Below are positions 25,990 to 35,807 of a DNA stretch of 64,000 nt, piece by piece. The DNA is from JALYYC01 sp039922495 (GTDB lineage Bacteria; Chloroflexota; Dormibacteria; CF-121). The stretch covers positions 1 through 64,000 of the forward strand of contig JBDTEO010000017.1 in NCBI GenBank assembly GCA_039922495.1, given 5' to 3'. A program made the position numbers and the translations under genes. The notes under the pieces were generated by a model. The model had not been told where the DNA came from, did not search any database, and saw nothing but the letters and a program-made list of their open reading frames with translations. Positions within the stretch are counted from its first letter, which is position 1, and each line of letters begins with the position of its first letter.

Positions 25990-26865
25990 ATGGCGACCGA
26001 TTGGCTGCTGATCGATGGGTCGAGCGTGATGTTCCGGGCGTTCTTCGGGATCCCGCTCACCATGAAGGCGCCCAACGGTCAGCCGGTCAACGCGGTACGC
26101 GGCTTCCTTGACATGCTGGCCCGGCTTGTCACCGATCGCAATCCTCGCGGCCTTGTCGTGGCGACCGACGAAGACTGGCGTCCGGCATTCCGGGTTGATG
26201 TCCTCCCGAGCTATAAAACGCACCGCCTGGAGAGTGGCAACATGCCTCCCGAGCTGGAGCCGCAGGAGCCGATCATTTGGGCGGTCCTCGCGGCGATCGG
26301 TGTCGACGTGGTCGGGTCGCCCGGCTTCGAGGCCGAGGATGTCATAGCGTCGCTGCTCCCGCTCGTCAGCGGCAAAGTCGAGATCGTCACGGGCGATCGC
26401 GACCTGTTCGCCCTGGTTCGCGACCCCGACGTCACCGTGCTGTACACGCAGCAGGGCATCGGCAACCTCCTCATCGTCAACGAGGCAGAACTCGAGACGC
26501 GATACGGCATTCCGGGACGATCGTATGGCGACTTCGCGGTCCTGCGTGGCGATCCGTCGGACGGCCTGCCGGGCGTGCCGGGCGTGGGGGAGAAGACCGC
26601 CGCGCAGCTTGTCCGTCGATTCAAAGACCTCGACGGGATCATCGCCAGTGGCAAGGTCAGCGCTACGGCGATCGAGTACATCCAGAAAGCCCGCCGGGTT
26701 GGTGTACCGGTTGGTCGTGCGCCGGTGAAGAAACCAACGGCAAGCCGGCCCGCGGTATCACGCGATCCCGTCGCGCTCGCGGCTCTGAACGAGACCTACG
26801 GGATCAAGGGCTCGACGGATCGCCTGCTCGCCGCGCTGGCTCGGGGCGCTGCCGTCCCTCGCTAG
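25990..26865 (+). CDS. stand-alone 5'-3' exonuclease (Pol I N-terminal domain type)
   Basis: 291 aa, corresponding to the flap-exonuclease domain of DNA polymerase I without the polymerase. LLIDGSSVMFRAFFG carries the first metal Asp, FEAEDVIASL and VTGDRDLFALV carry others, and the helix-hairpin-helix reads LPGVPGVGEKTAAQLV. Likely removes RNA primers or 5' flaps as a backup enzyme. ATG 25990 is divergent from the methyltransferase. The C-terminal ~50 residues are poorly conserved. Confidence 0.88.
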   Translation: MATDWLLIDGSSVMFRAFFGIPLTMKAPNGQPVNAVRGFLDMLARLVTDRNPRGLVVATDEDWRPAFRVDVLPSYKTHRLESGNMPPELEPQEPIIWAVLAAIGVDVVGSPGFEAEDVIASLLPLVSGKVEIVTGDRDLFALVRDPDVTVLYTQQGIGNLLIVNEAELETRYGIPGRSYGDFAVLRGDPSDGLPGVPGVGEKTAAQLVRRFKDLDGIIASGKVSATAIEYIQKARRVGVPVGRAPVKKPTASRPAVSRDPVALAALNETYGIKGSTDRLLAALARGAAVPR

Positions 26866-26869
26866 CGTC

Positions 26870-27289
26870 CTAGACCGCGCGCATCCGGTTGTTCTTCGGG
26901 TTGGTTTCCACCTCGGCCAGCCCGAGTTCTTTCATCACCGGCGGGACGTACATGCCGAACCGACCGCGAAGGCCCTTCTTGAGGCCGTACCAACCGCCGA
27001 CTGGATTCTTCGGCGACCGCGCCCACGCCTCAACCGTGCCTTCGGTCGCCGGCTTCTGCTCGTCGGCGCTGCCGAGCAGCATCCAATCGCCGTGCTTCTT
27101 GAGCATCGCGTGCAGGTCGTCGAGGCAGCGGAGGTTGTAGCGCAGTTGCGTCGTTCCAACCTGCACCACGAGCGCGGGTGGGTCGAGCGTCGCATCGCGA
27201 TAGGCCTGAAATTCGGATGATCCACTGGGCGTCTTGAGCATCCATGGCTTCTCCTTGGTCCCAGCGTTGCCTTTTGCCGTCGTTGCCAT
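26870..27289 (-). CDS. hypothetical protein
   Basis: A 139-residue soluble protein rich in Lys/Gly/Trp. Central region LRYNLRCLDDLHAMLKKHGDW, then EAWARSPKNPVGGWYGLKKGL and GMYVPPVMKELGLAEV. The compact, well-ordered composition suggests a conserved family, but I do not recognise it. A GGAGGG is just upstream of ATG 27289. It lies 12 bases after the SRPBCC gene on the same strand, so it may be part of the ArsR-SRPBCC unit. Confidence 0.6.
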   Translation of the reverse strand: MATTAKGNAGTKEKPWMLKTPSGSSEFQAYRDATLDPPALVVQVGTTQLRYNLRCLDDLHAMLKKHGDWMLLGSADEQKPATEGTVEAWARSPKNPVGGWYGLKKGLRGRFGMYVPPVMKELGLAEVETNPKNNRMRAV

Positions 27290-27301
27290 TTGATTCCCTC
27301 C

Positions 27302-27697
27302 TCAGGTTCTGATCGCCGCCGCCGCTCGGTATGCCGGCAGGACCCCCTGCCATCCATGGTGATTCGCGTCGCGCCAGGGCACCCCCCGGCTGGGCAGCTC
27401 GTAAAAGAGGATCTCGACGTCGGTCGCGTCGGCCCGGTCGGCGCGGATGTGCCAGCGATAGCAGAGGCGATGGGGCGGCTCCCAGGCCGTCACCTCACCC
27501 CATTCGAGCTCCTTGCCGTCTGCCGTCCGTTCGAAGACGCGCCCCCCCACTCGCGGTTCGAAGGTGATTTGCCAGCCGGCCTTGCCGGAGCCGGTGTGCT
27601 CCGGTGGCCACCAGGCCGACGCCTTTGACGTCCAGGTCGTGAAGGCATGCGTCGCGGAGCAGGCCACCGTAAAGGACAGTCGAAGCGGCTCGATCAC
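27302..27697 (-). CDS. SRPBCC/AHSA1-like protein, C-terminal block possibly shortened
   Basis: 131 aa of START/SRPBCC fold. Seen: SFTVACSATHAFTTWTSK, then WWPPEHTGSG and WGEVTAWEPPHRLCYRWH. Family members normally have a TRVxxxHxGWERLG strand before the last helix. Here the strand ILFYELPSRGVPW runs directly into HHGWQGVLPAYRAA, so roughly 12-16 residues seem missing. It overlaps the upstream ArsR gene by ATGA, the usual arrangement for ArsR-SRPBCC pairs. Confidence 0.7.
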   Translation of the reverse strand: MIEPLRLSFTVACSATHAFTTWTSKASAWWPPEHTGSGKAGWQITFEPRVGGRVFERTADGKELEWGEVTAWEPPHRLCYRWHIRADRADATDVEILFYELPSRGVPWRDANHHGWQGVLPAYRAAAAIRT

Positions 27698-28026
27698 CGA
27701 CGATCACGGCGCGGCGCGGTGTTTTCCGCGAAGAGTCGGAACCGGGCCGCCGTCTGTCCCCAGACACGGCCGAGGTAGGCCTGGACCGCGTCGGCGCCCT
27801 CCGCCTGTAGCCGGTAGAGGCGCTGGGTGCCGACGGGTTCGTCGCGCACCAGCCCGGCCTCGCTCAGCACGCGCAGGTGCCGGGAGACGGCCGGTCGGCT
27901 GATCGGCAGCTTCTCCGCGATCTCCCGAACCGACCGGGGCCGGCGCGCGAGTAGCTCGACGATCGCCCGTCGGTGTGGGTTGCCCAGGGCGTCGAACGGG
28001 TCGCCATCCGCCGCCACGCCGCGCAT
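27694..28026 (-). CDS. ArsR-family transcriptional regulator
   Basis: 110-residue winged-helix repressor. ALGNPHRRAIVELL, SVREIAEKLPISRPAVSRHLRVLSEAG and the wing GTQRLYRL are all typical. There are no metal-binding Cys, so it is the SdpR-like non-metal subgroup that controls neighbouring SRPBCC genes. ATG 28026 was chosen because the longer frame (from 28098) would run through the operator-like repeats. Confidence 0.82.
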   Translation of the reverse strand: MRGVAADGDPFDALGNPHRRAIVELLARRPRSVREIAEKLPISRPAVSRHLRVLSEAGLVRDEPVGTQRLYRLQAEGADAVQAYLGRVWGQTAARFRLFAENTAPRRDRR

Positions 28027-28046
28027 CGAGGCAATGGTAACAGAGG

Positions 28047-28059
28047 GGTTACGGTAACC
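28047..28059. promoter_or_regulatory. probable ArsR operator
   Basis: A perfect inverted repeat GGTTAC-G-GTAACC sits 20 bases upstream of the ArsR start and 56 before the divergent SRPBCC gene. A further GGTAAC half-site lies at 28036-28041. Position and symmetry suggest autoregulation plus control of the divergent gene. No binding evidence is available. Confidence 0.5.
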
Positions 28060-28114
28060 AAAATGCGACCAATCTGATACCGTGGGACGAGCGACCACAC
28101 GAGAGGAATCCGGA

Positions 28115-28537
28115 ATGAAGTCCTACCAGGCTGAATCAATGATCAACGCGAGTCCGGAGGCGATCTGGGCGATTCTTACCGACGCGCCCGGGTACGCCGC
28201 CTGGGACTCCGGCGTGGTGCGGGTCGAGGGGCGAATTGCGCCCGGCGCGACGATCAAGGTGGTCTCGAAGGCGAATCCGTCTCGAACATTCCCCGTCAAG
28301 GTGGCCGACTTCGTGGCCGGCCGGCGGATGGTCTGGTCTGGCGGCATGCCGCTTGGGCTTTTCAAGGGCGTGCGCACCTTCACCCTGGCGCCGGCCGGCA
28401 ACGCGACGAAATTCTCGATGCGGGAGGAGTACACCGGACCGCTGCTTCCCATGATCTGGGGCTCCATCCCGGATCTGGGTCCGTCGTTCGAGCAGTTCGC
28501 GAGCGGCTTGAAAGCGAAGGCGGAGGGCCGTCCCTAG
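28115..28537 (+). CDS. SRPBCC-family protein
   Basis: 140-residue START-like lipid/polyketide-binding fold. Start region YQAESMINASPEAIWAIL, then DAPGYAAWDSGVVRVEG and VADFVAGRRMVWSGGMPLG. ATG 28115 has GAGAGGAA upstream. Divergent from the ArsR gene and sharing its operator region, so likely co-regulated. The ligand is unknown. Confidence 0.85.
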   Translation: MKSYQAESMINASPEAIWAILTDAPGYAAWDSGVVRVEGRIAPGATIKVVSKANPSRTFPVKVADFVAGRRMVWSGGMPLGLFKGVRTFTLAPAGNATKFSMREEYTGPLLPMIWGSIPDLGPSFEQFASGLKAKAEGRP

Positions 28538-28555
28538 CCCGACCCTGGTCGGGCT
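28536..28555. terminator. bidirectional hairpin between convergent genes
   Basis: A perfect 8-bp stem AGCCCGAC-CCTG-GTCGGGCT fills the gap between the TAG of the SRPBCC gene and the stop of typA. There is no T tract on either side, so termination strength is uncertain. The location exactly between converging stops supports a terminator role. Confidence 0.5.
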
Positions 28556-30409
<1,854 letters not shown>

Positions 30410-30455
30410 CCGACCGACAGTGTAGCCGCCAATCGCAGAGAGCGGTCTTTTGCGC

Positions 30456-31052
30456 TTAGCGTGGCGCCCCGGAGCGAGCGAGCACGAGGAATCGATTTGC
30501 TTCCAGCCACGCCACCGCCAGGCCAAGGGGAACGATCAGGAGTTCGACCGGGATGGCGCTGGTGAAGGCGCGGCCGGGCATGACCGTCGGCAGGACGCCG
30601 CCGTTGAGCAGGAAGATCGAGAAGGAGAGGCCGGCCGCGGCCACGCCGGCCAGCGCAGCGACGAGCGCCACCGGCGCTTCATATCCGTATTGCCTGGCGA
30701 AACGGCCCTGGAAGCGCCGGCGAGCGATCTCGAGCGCCCCCAGCAGGAGCACGATCCCGAGGCTCAGCTCCGTGAACTTGATCGACACGGCCCAGAAGCT
30801 GAGATGGGGGAGGACCACGGATTGAATGAATGGCGAGAGCGCGCCATGCCCGGTGGCGGGGCTGGACCGGACGAAGTTGCCGAAGTTGCCGAGGAAGTTC
30901 GGGTCGGCGAACTTATTGAGACCAGAGAGCAGGAACTCGATTCCAAGCGCGGCCTGGATCAGGGCGGAGGCGGCCAGCGCGGCGTTGCCGCTGGCGGGCA
31001 GGCGCCGGATGGTCCGGGGACGCCGGTTGCTGGTCTCGACTGACAGGCGCAT
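30456..31052 (-). CDS. DoxX-like membrane protein
   Basis: 198 aa with four hydrophobic helices. The first helix region ALIQAALGIEFLLSGLNKF with a following NF is the DoxX/MauE-type start. Members are quinone- or redox-linked membrane proteins of varied role. The sequence TATAAA ends only five bases before ATG 31052, arguing for a leaderless transcript. It is divergent from the SelW-like gene. Confidence 0.62.
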   Translation of the reverse strand: MRLSVETSNRRPRTIRRLPASGNAALAASALIQAALGIEFLLSGLNKFADPNFLGNFGNFVRSSPATGHGALSPFIQSVVLPHLSFWAVSIKFTELSLGIVLLLGALEIARRRFQGRFARQYGYEAPVALVAALAGVAAAGLSFSIFLLNGGVLPTVMPGRAFTSAIPVELLIVPLGLAVAWLEANRFLVLARSGAPR

Positions 31053-31127
31053 ACATATTTATACGTACCCCGATACGGCTCAGACCATCGGCACCTCGGA
31101 CCAATTGGCTTCGGCTAGGCTAGAGGC

Positions 31128-31397
31128 ATGCTCGACCCCAAACACCGAATCACGATCGAGTACTGCGTTCCCTGAAACTATCTCGATCAAGCCGTCGGTC
31201 TGGCGGCAGAACTGGCGGGCGCGTGGGCCCCAATCCTGGTTGAGGTATCGCTCCGAGGCGCAAGCAAGGGCCGCTTCGAGGTCACGGTCGACGACCGGCT
31301 CGTCTTCAGCAAGGCCAAGCTTGGCCGATTCCCCCACAAAGGCGAAATCCTGAAGCTGGTGGAGCCACTGATCGGGCCGCCGCTGGACTGGCGCTAA
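31128..31397 (+). CDS. SelW/Rdx-family selenoprotein candidate (in-frame TGA as Sec16)
   Basis: Reading ATG 31128 to TAA 31395 gives 89 codons with a single internal TGA at 31173-31175. The residues around it are ITIEYCVP-U-NYLDQAVGLAAEL, the thioredoxin-like CxxU redox motif of SelW/SelT/SelH proteins. Most homologs of this type have CxxC. The downstream part matches the family: KGRFEVTVDDRLVFSKAK, then LGRFPHKGEIL. A SECIS-like hairpin with loop GGUCU begins 15 nt after the TGA. Without recoding the gene would end after 15 codons. A TGC-to-TGA nonsense mutation is the alternative, but the conserved frame downstream and the hairpin argue against it. Confidence 0.8.
31191..31207 (+). promoter_or_regulatory. 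bacterial SECIS-like stem-loop
   Basis: GCCGTC (31191-31196) pairs fully with GGCGGC (31202-31207), five Watson-Crick pairs and one U-G, closing the pentaloop GGTCT (31197-31201). E. coli fdhF SECIS has the same GGUCU apical loop on a minimal upper stem-loop of comparable size, located about 10-20 nt after the UGA. Here the loop starts 21 nt after the TGA, within the accepted bacterial spacing. It should bind SelB during Sec incorporation. Confidence 0.75.
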
Positions 31398-32593
31398 GGC
31401 CTATCGGCGCCTTCCGCCGCCCGCTGCCCATCCTCCTCGGGCTCGTGCTGGTGGCGTTGGCGGTCCAGTACCTCCGGCCGCTGCCGGCGGTGGCAGCCGC
31501 GCCGGTATTGGGCGGGTCGCTGCTGGTTGGCAAGGCGCCCGTGATCCCATGGCCTGTGAAGGGGCAGGCGGCCCTGGTCGTGGAGGGCCTCGGCCAGGTT
31601 GGAGCGTCCGGTGGCGCCGCCCCCGCCCCGATGGCGAGCACTGCGAAGGTGATGACCGCACTGCTCACGCTCGAAGCACACCCGCTGGCCGCTGGCCAGC
31701 AGGGGCCCGTCCTCACGGTGACTCGGGCTGACGTGGCGACGTTCATTGCCGAACGCAACCTGAACGAATCGGTTGTGCCAGTGTCCGCCGGCGAGCAGCT
31801 CACCGAGTACCAGTTGCTCGAAGGCCTGCTCTTGCCCTCTGGGAGCAATTTCGCCGACATCCTGGCCAATTGGACGTCGGGCACGGTGCCGGCCTTTGTC
31901 AATCAAATGAACGCCAGGGCGGCGGCGCTCGGCATGACCGCCACCCACTTCGCCGATCCGAGCGGCTTCTCCCCATTGACAGTCAGTATTCCGGCGGATC
32001 TGATCAAGCTCGCCGAGGTTGCCATGCGGCAGCCGGCTTTTGCGGCAGTCGTTGCGGAGAAAGAGGCCACGCTCCCGGTGGCGGGCGTAATCAGGAACCT
32101 GGACACGCTCCTCGGGCAGGACGGCATCATCGGCATCAAGACCGGCCATACCGACCAGGCCGGCGGCTGCTTTCTCATGGCCGCGGATCTGACGGTCGAC
32201 GGCCAGCCGGTCCGCCTCTACGGCGCCGTTCTGGGCCAGCCCAACCAGCTGCCGGGCGCCTTCGCCGTCATCAGCAGCCTGCTTCGAAGTCTCACCCCGG
32301 CGCTGCACTTTCGGACCGTGTCCCCCCGAGGCGAGGTGGTAGGCCGCTATCAGGCCGCCTGGGGTGAGGCGGGGACGATCGTGACCGCGAGTTCCACCGC
32401 CTGGCTCCTCGAGGACGGCATGGTGGTGACTCGGCAGGTCACGCTGACGCCCATGGCGACGACTCAGCCGGCCGGCTCCCGGGTCGGCACCCTGGTGCTC
32501 GAGAGTCCGGGCCACCGTGCCAATGTCCCGCTGGTGACCGCCGCGGCGATCGACGGTCCCGACCTCGGTTGGCGGCTGACCCGGGGATTCTGA
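31388..32593 (+). CDS. D-alanyl-D-alanine carboxypeptidase (S11 family)
   Basis: Trims peptidoglycan stem peptides outside the membrane. SxxK is S84-TAK (ASTAKVMTA), SxN is in LPSGSNFAD, and KTG in GIKTGHTDQAGG. A family C-terminal domain follows. The canonical start would be GTG 31445, but that cuts the signal anchor. In-frame CTG 31388 gives MALRPIGAFRRPLPILLGL and a proper basic-plus-hydrophobic N-terminus, overlapping the SelW stop by 10 bases. I prefer the CTG start, with moderate certainty. Confidence 0.82.
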   Translation: MALRPIGAFRRPLPILLGLVLVALAVQYLRPLPAVAAAPVLGGSLLVGKAPVIPWPVKGQAALVVEGLGQVGASGGAAPAPMASTAKVMTALLTLEAHPLAAGQQGPVLTVTRADVATFIAERNLNESVVPVSAGEQLTEYQLLEGLLLPSGSNFADILANWTSGTVPAFVNQMNARAAALGMTATHFADPSGFSPLTVSIPADLIKLAEVAMRQPAFAAVVAEKEATLPVAGVIRNLDTLLGQDGIIGIKTGHTDQAGGCFLMAADLTVDGQPVRLYGAVLGQPNQLPGAFAVISSLLRSLTPALHFRTVSPRGEVVGRYQAAWGEAGTIVTASSTAWLLEDGMVVTRQVTLTPMATTQPAGSRVGTLVLESPGHRANVPLVTAAAIDGPDLGWRLTRGF

Positions 32594-32622
32594 GGATTTG
32601 CGACCATAGGTGGGTGAGCGAG

Positions 32623-33273
32623 ATGCCGCTGCGGGTCGTGCTGATCGACGATCACGAGGTCGTCCGCGACGGGATCAAGGCGTTGCTCGAGCCGGAAGCC
32701 GGCATCACGGTCGTCGGCGAGGCCGGCACCGTCAAGGAGGGAGTCGCCCGGGTCGACTGGGCCCGTCCCGATGTGGTGATCATGGACGTCCAGCTCCCGG
32801 ATGGCAGCGGGATTGAAGCCACCCGGGAGATTCGCGCCCGGCTCCCGATGACCCAGGTCTTGATGCTCACCACGTTTGCCGACGACGATGCGCTCTTTGC
32901 CTCGATCATGGCGGGCGCTGCCGGCTACGTCCTGAAGCAGATCAAAGGCGCCGACCTGGTTCGCGCGGTTCGGACCGTCGGCTCGGGGCAGAGCCTGCTG
33001 GATCCCGCCGTCACCAAGGGGGTCCTGGATCGGCTGCGGAAGGGCAAGCACTGGCTCAAAGATGAGCGGCTCGCCCGGCTCTCCGGGCAGGAGGAGCGGA
33101 TCCTCACCCTGATCACGGAAGGCAAGACGAACGGGGAAATCGGCGAGGCGCTTCACCTGGCCGAGAAAACGGTGAAGAATTACGTGACGAGCATCCTCTC
33201 GAAGCTCGAGGTGGCGCGCCGGGCGGAGGCGGCCGCGTACTACGCCCGTCGCACGACCACCCCCGGGTCCTGA
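32623..33273 (+). CDS. NarL/FixJ-type response regulator 1
   Basis: 216 aa. Receiver domain with DDHEVVRDGIK acidic pair, phospho-acceptor Asp in VIMDVQLPDGSG, conserved Thr in MLTTFAD and Lys in YVLKQIKG. C-terminal LuxR-type HTH (EERILTLITEGKTNGEIGEALHLAEKTVKNYV). ATG 32623 has AGGTGG 9 nt upstream. It lies 14 bases before the histidine kinase and is paralogous to the regulator after the kinase. Confidence 0.92.
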   Translation: MPLRVVLIDDHEVVRDGIKALLEPEAGITVVGEAGTVKEGVARVDWARPDVVIMDVQLPDGSGIEATREIRARLPMTQVLMLTTFADDDALFASIMAGAAGYVLKQIKGADLVRAVRTVGSGQSLLDPAVTKGVLDRLRKGKHWLKDERLARLSGQEERILTLITEGKTNGEIGEALHLAEKTVKNYVTSILSKLEVARRAEAAAYYARRTTTPGS

Positions 33274-33287
33274 CCCGGAGCGAAACG

Positions 33288-34919
33288 ATGGCCTCGACGT
33301 CGGGCAGGGACCGCCGCGACCAGCTTCTGGAATTGGGGCTGGCGCTCGCCGCGGATCTGTCCCTGCCGACCGTGCTGCAGCGCGTGATCGACCTGGCGGT
33401 GGAGTTGACCGGCGCCCGCTATGGCGCCCTCGGCGTGCTCGGTCCCAATCGGCGGATCCGGCAATTCATCACCGTGGGGATCACCGACGACCAACGCCGC
33501 GCGATCGGGCCGCCCCCGGTAGGCAAAGGGATCCTTGGTGCGCTGATCGAGGACGCGAAACCATTGCGACTGCGCCGCATTACCGATGACCCCCGCTCGA
33601 TTGGCTTCCCGGACGATCACCCGCCGATGGCGTCCTTCCTCGGCGCCCCGATCGTTGCCCGTGGCAAGGTCTTCGGCAACATCTATCTGACCGAGAAGCA
33701 GGGGGCCGCCGAGTTCGACGCTGACGACGAAGCGGCCCTGATCGTGCTGGCGGCGCAGGCCGGCGTGGCGATCGAGAATATCGACCTCTACGAGGAGGCG
33801 CGGCGCCGCGAGCGCTGGCTGGAGGCGGTGCGGGAGATCGGCAGCGCCATCCTGTCGGGCCAGGGTGTCGAAGCCGTCCTCACGACGGTGGCCCACGACG
33901 CCCGCGAGCTTGCCGGTGCCGCGACCTCCACCATCGTCGTCCCGAGGCTCGATGACGGCGACGGCTCCGCGTTGACGGTGGCGATCGCCGACGGGGCCTA
34001 CGCCGACGAGCTCCGGGGGCTTGAGGTCCCCATGGAGGGGTCCGTGTCGGGTGACGTGATGCGGACCAGGCAGGCGACGATGCTGGCCGACGCCTCGACC
34101 GATCCCCGGACCTACCAGCCGATGGTCCGTCTCGGCCACATGGGTCCGATGGTGCTCGTGCCACTGATCGTGCAGGGTCGCGCGATCGGCACGCTGGTTG
34201 TCGCGAACCCGGTGGGTGGCCCGACTTTCGAGGAGCAGGAGGTCCACTTCATCGAAACGTTCGCCAACCAGGCCTCCGTGGCGCTGGAGTATGCGCGAGC
34301 CCAGCGCGAGCTGCAGCGGCTGGCCGTGCTGGACGATCGGGAGCGGATCGCCCGAGAATTGCACGACGGTGTGATCCAATCGCTCTTCGCCGTCGGGATG
34401 GGGCTGCAGGCGGTGGCGCAACGCAGCGGCAACCGCGAGATCGAGACCAGGGTGGAGTCCGCCGTGAGCGAGATCGACCGCGCGATCCGAGATCTTCGCA
34501 ACTACATCTTTGGCCTGCGACCCGGATTGCTGGCGGATCGCCAGCTCCGCCAGGCCTTGGGCGACCTGATTGCGGACTTTTCGGAGAAGAGCGGCGTCAC
34601 GACCGTCCCGGATATCGATGAAGGACTGGCGGCCGACCTGGCGCCACGCTCTGCCGACCTGGTCCAGTTGACCCGCGAGGCGCTGTCCAATGTGGGCCGT
34701 CATGCGCAGGCCGCGACCTGCCGCGTCAGCTTGTTTCGGGAGGACGGCCACGGCGTGCTGCAGATCGAGGATGACGGCCACGGCTTCGACCCCGCGGTGC
34801 AGCAGGGCGGCCAGGGGTTGCGGAACCTTCGCGAGCGGGTGACGGCGATGGGCGCCGCGTTGACCATTGAGAGCGTGCTCGGACAGGGGACGACGGTCAA
34901 AATCACGATCCCGCTCTGA
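33288..34919 (+). CDS. GAF-domain sensor histidine kinase (DevS/NarL-partner type)
   Basis: 543-aa soluble kinase. Two GAF domains (about residues 20-165 and 185-335) precede a HisKA_3 dimerisation helix with the phospho-acceptor H359 in ARELHDGVIQSLF, and a HATPase (LTREALSNVGRHAQA, EDDGHGFD, GLRNLRERV). The layout is that of mycobacterial DevS/DosT, whose first GAF binds haem to sense O2/NO. Whether this GAF binds haem cannot be told. It sits between two paralogous regulators and directly before a cytochrome b cassette, so a redox or gas signal is plausible (inference). Confidence 0.9.
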   Translation: MASTSGRDRRDQLLELGLALAADLSLPTVLQRVIDLAVELTGARYGALGVLGPNRRIRQFITVGITDDQRRAIGPPPVGKGILGALIEDAKPLRLRRITDDPRSIGFPDDHPPMASFLGAPIVARGKVFGNIYLTEKQGAAEFDADDEAALIVLAAQAGVAIENIDLYEEARRRERWLEAVREIGSAILSGQGVEAVLTTVAHDARELAGAATSTIVVPRLDDGDGSALTVAIADGAYADELRGLEVPMEGSVSGDVMRTRQATMLADASTDPRTYQPMVRLGHMGPMVLVPLIVQGRAIGTLVVANPVGGPTFEEQEVHFIETFANQASVALEYARAQRELQRLAVLDDRERIARELHDGVIQSLFAVGMGLQAVAQRSGNREIETRVESAVSEIDRAIRDLRNYIFGLRPGLLADRQLRQALGDLIADFSEKSGVTTVPDIDEGLAADLAPRSADLVQLTREALSNVGRHAQAATCRVSLFREDGHGVLQIEDDGHGFDPAVQQGGQGLRNLRERVTAMGAALTIESVLGQGTTVKITIPL

Positions 34920-34924
34920 TCTGG

Positions 34925-34949
34925 AAGGTCCCGCGCTGGGCAGGACCTT
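34925..34949 (+). other. inverted repeat after the kinase gene
   Basis: AAGGTCC and GGACCTT (7-bp arms, 11-nt loop) follow the kinase stop by six bases. No T tract follows, so it may be a transcript-stability hairpin or attenuator between the kinase and the second response regulator rather than a strong terminator. Confidence 0.35.
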
Positions 34950-34993
34950 GCGCCCTCATCGCCATCGCTCGCCGATGACACGATGGACCGATT

Positions 34994-35665
34994 ATGGAAC
35001 CCGCTGGCGAGCTCAGTCCGCGGCTGCGCGTGATGGTGGTCGACGATTTCGAGATCGTTCGCGACGGCATCAAGGCATTGCTGGCTGGCGCCGAGGGCAT
35101 CGAGGTCGTTGGCGAGGCGGGAACAGTCCGAGACGCGGTCGCGCGGGCGGCGACCCTCGAGCCGGACGTCATCGTGATGGACGTCCGCCTCACCGACGGG
35201 AGCGGGATCGATGCGACTCGCGAGATCCTGGCCAGCCGTCCGGGCACCCGGGTCCTGATGCTCACCACCTATTCGGATGACGACGCCATGCTGGCCTCGA
35301 TCATGGCCGGTGCCGCGGGCTATGTCCTCAAGCAGGTCCGCGGTGGTGACCTGGTGCGCGCGATCCGGACGGTTGGCGCGGGCCAGAACCTGCTCGACGC
35401 GGCGGTCACCAGGGGCCTCCTGGATCGCATTCGCCTGGGCAAGCACCTGCGGGGCGACCAGCGACTGGGCCGCCTCTCCAGCCAGGAAGAGCGGGTGTTG
35501 ACCGAGGTGGCTGAAGGCAAAACCAACCGGCAGATCGCCGACTCGCTCCAGTTGGCCGAGAAGACCGTCAAGAACTACGTCTCGAGCATCCTGGGCAAGC
35601 TCGAGGTCTCCCGGCGGGCTGAGGCGGCCAGCTATCTTGTCCGCCACACGTCCCTGCCCGCCTAG
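34994..35665 (+). CDS. NarL/FixJ-type response regulator 2
   Basis: 223 aa, same architecture as regulator 1 and clearly paralogous. DDFEIVRDGIKALLAG, VIMDVRLTDGSGIDATREIL, MLTTYSDDDAMLASIMAGAAG and the LuxR HTH EERVLTEVAEGKTNRQIADSLQ all align with it. Both regulators could be phosphorylated by the same kinase and bind overlapping sites. Differences lie mainly in the receiver-domain alpha-helices and the HTH approach loop. Confidence 0.92.
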   Translation: MEPAGELSPRLRVMVVDDFEIVRDGIKALLAGAEGIEVVGEAGTVRDAVARAATLEPDVIVMDVRLTDGSGIDATREILASRPGTRVLMLTTYSDDDAMLASIMAGAAGYVLKQVRGGDLVRAIRTVGAGQNLLDAAVTRGLLDRIRLGKHLRGDQRLGRLSSQEERVLTEVAEGKTNRQIADSLQLAEKTVKNYVSSILGKLEVSRRAEAASYLVRHTSLPA

Positions 35666-35807
35666 TCCGGCCAAACGTCCCGGGGAACCGCGGCGGTCAC
35701 CTTGAAGTCGGGACCATCGGTCCTGAGCGGCGGAGGCGGATCCGGTCAGGATGAAATCGAGCCCTGGAGCAAGTTGCCAGGCAGCGAATTTCATGGAGGT
35801 GTTCGAC

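Noticed and set aside
31080..31337. 85-aa minus-strand frame across the SelW region
   Set aside because: No protein character. The plus strand carries a recognisable SelW-family protein when the TGA is read as Sec.
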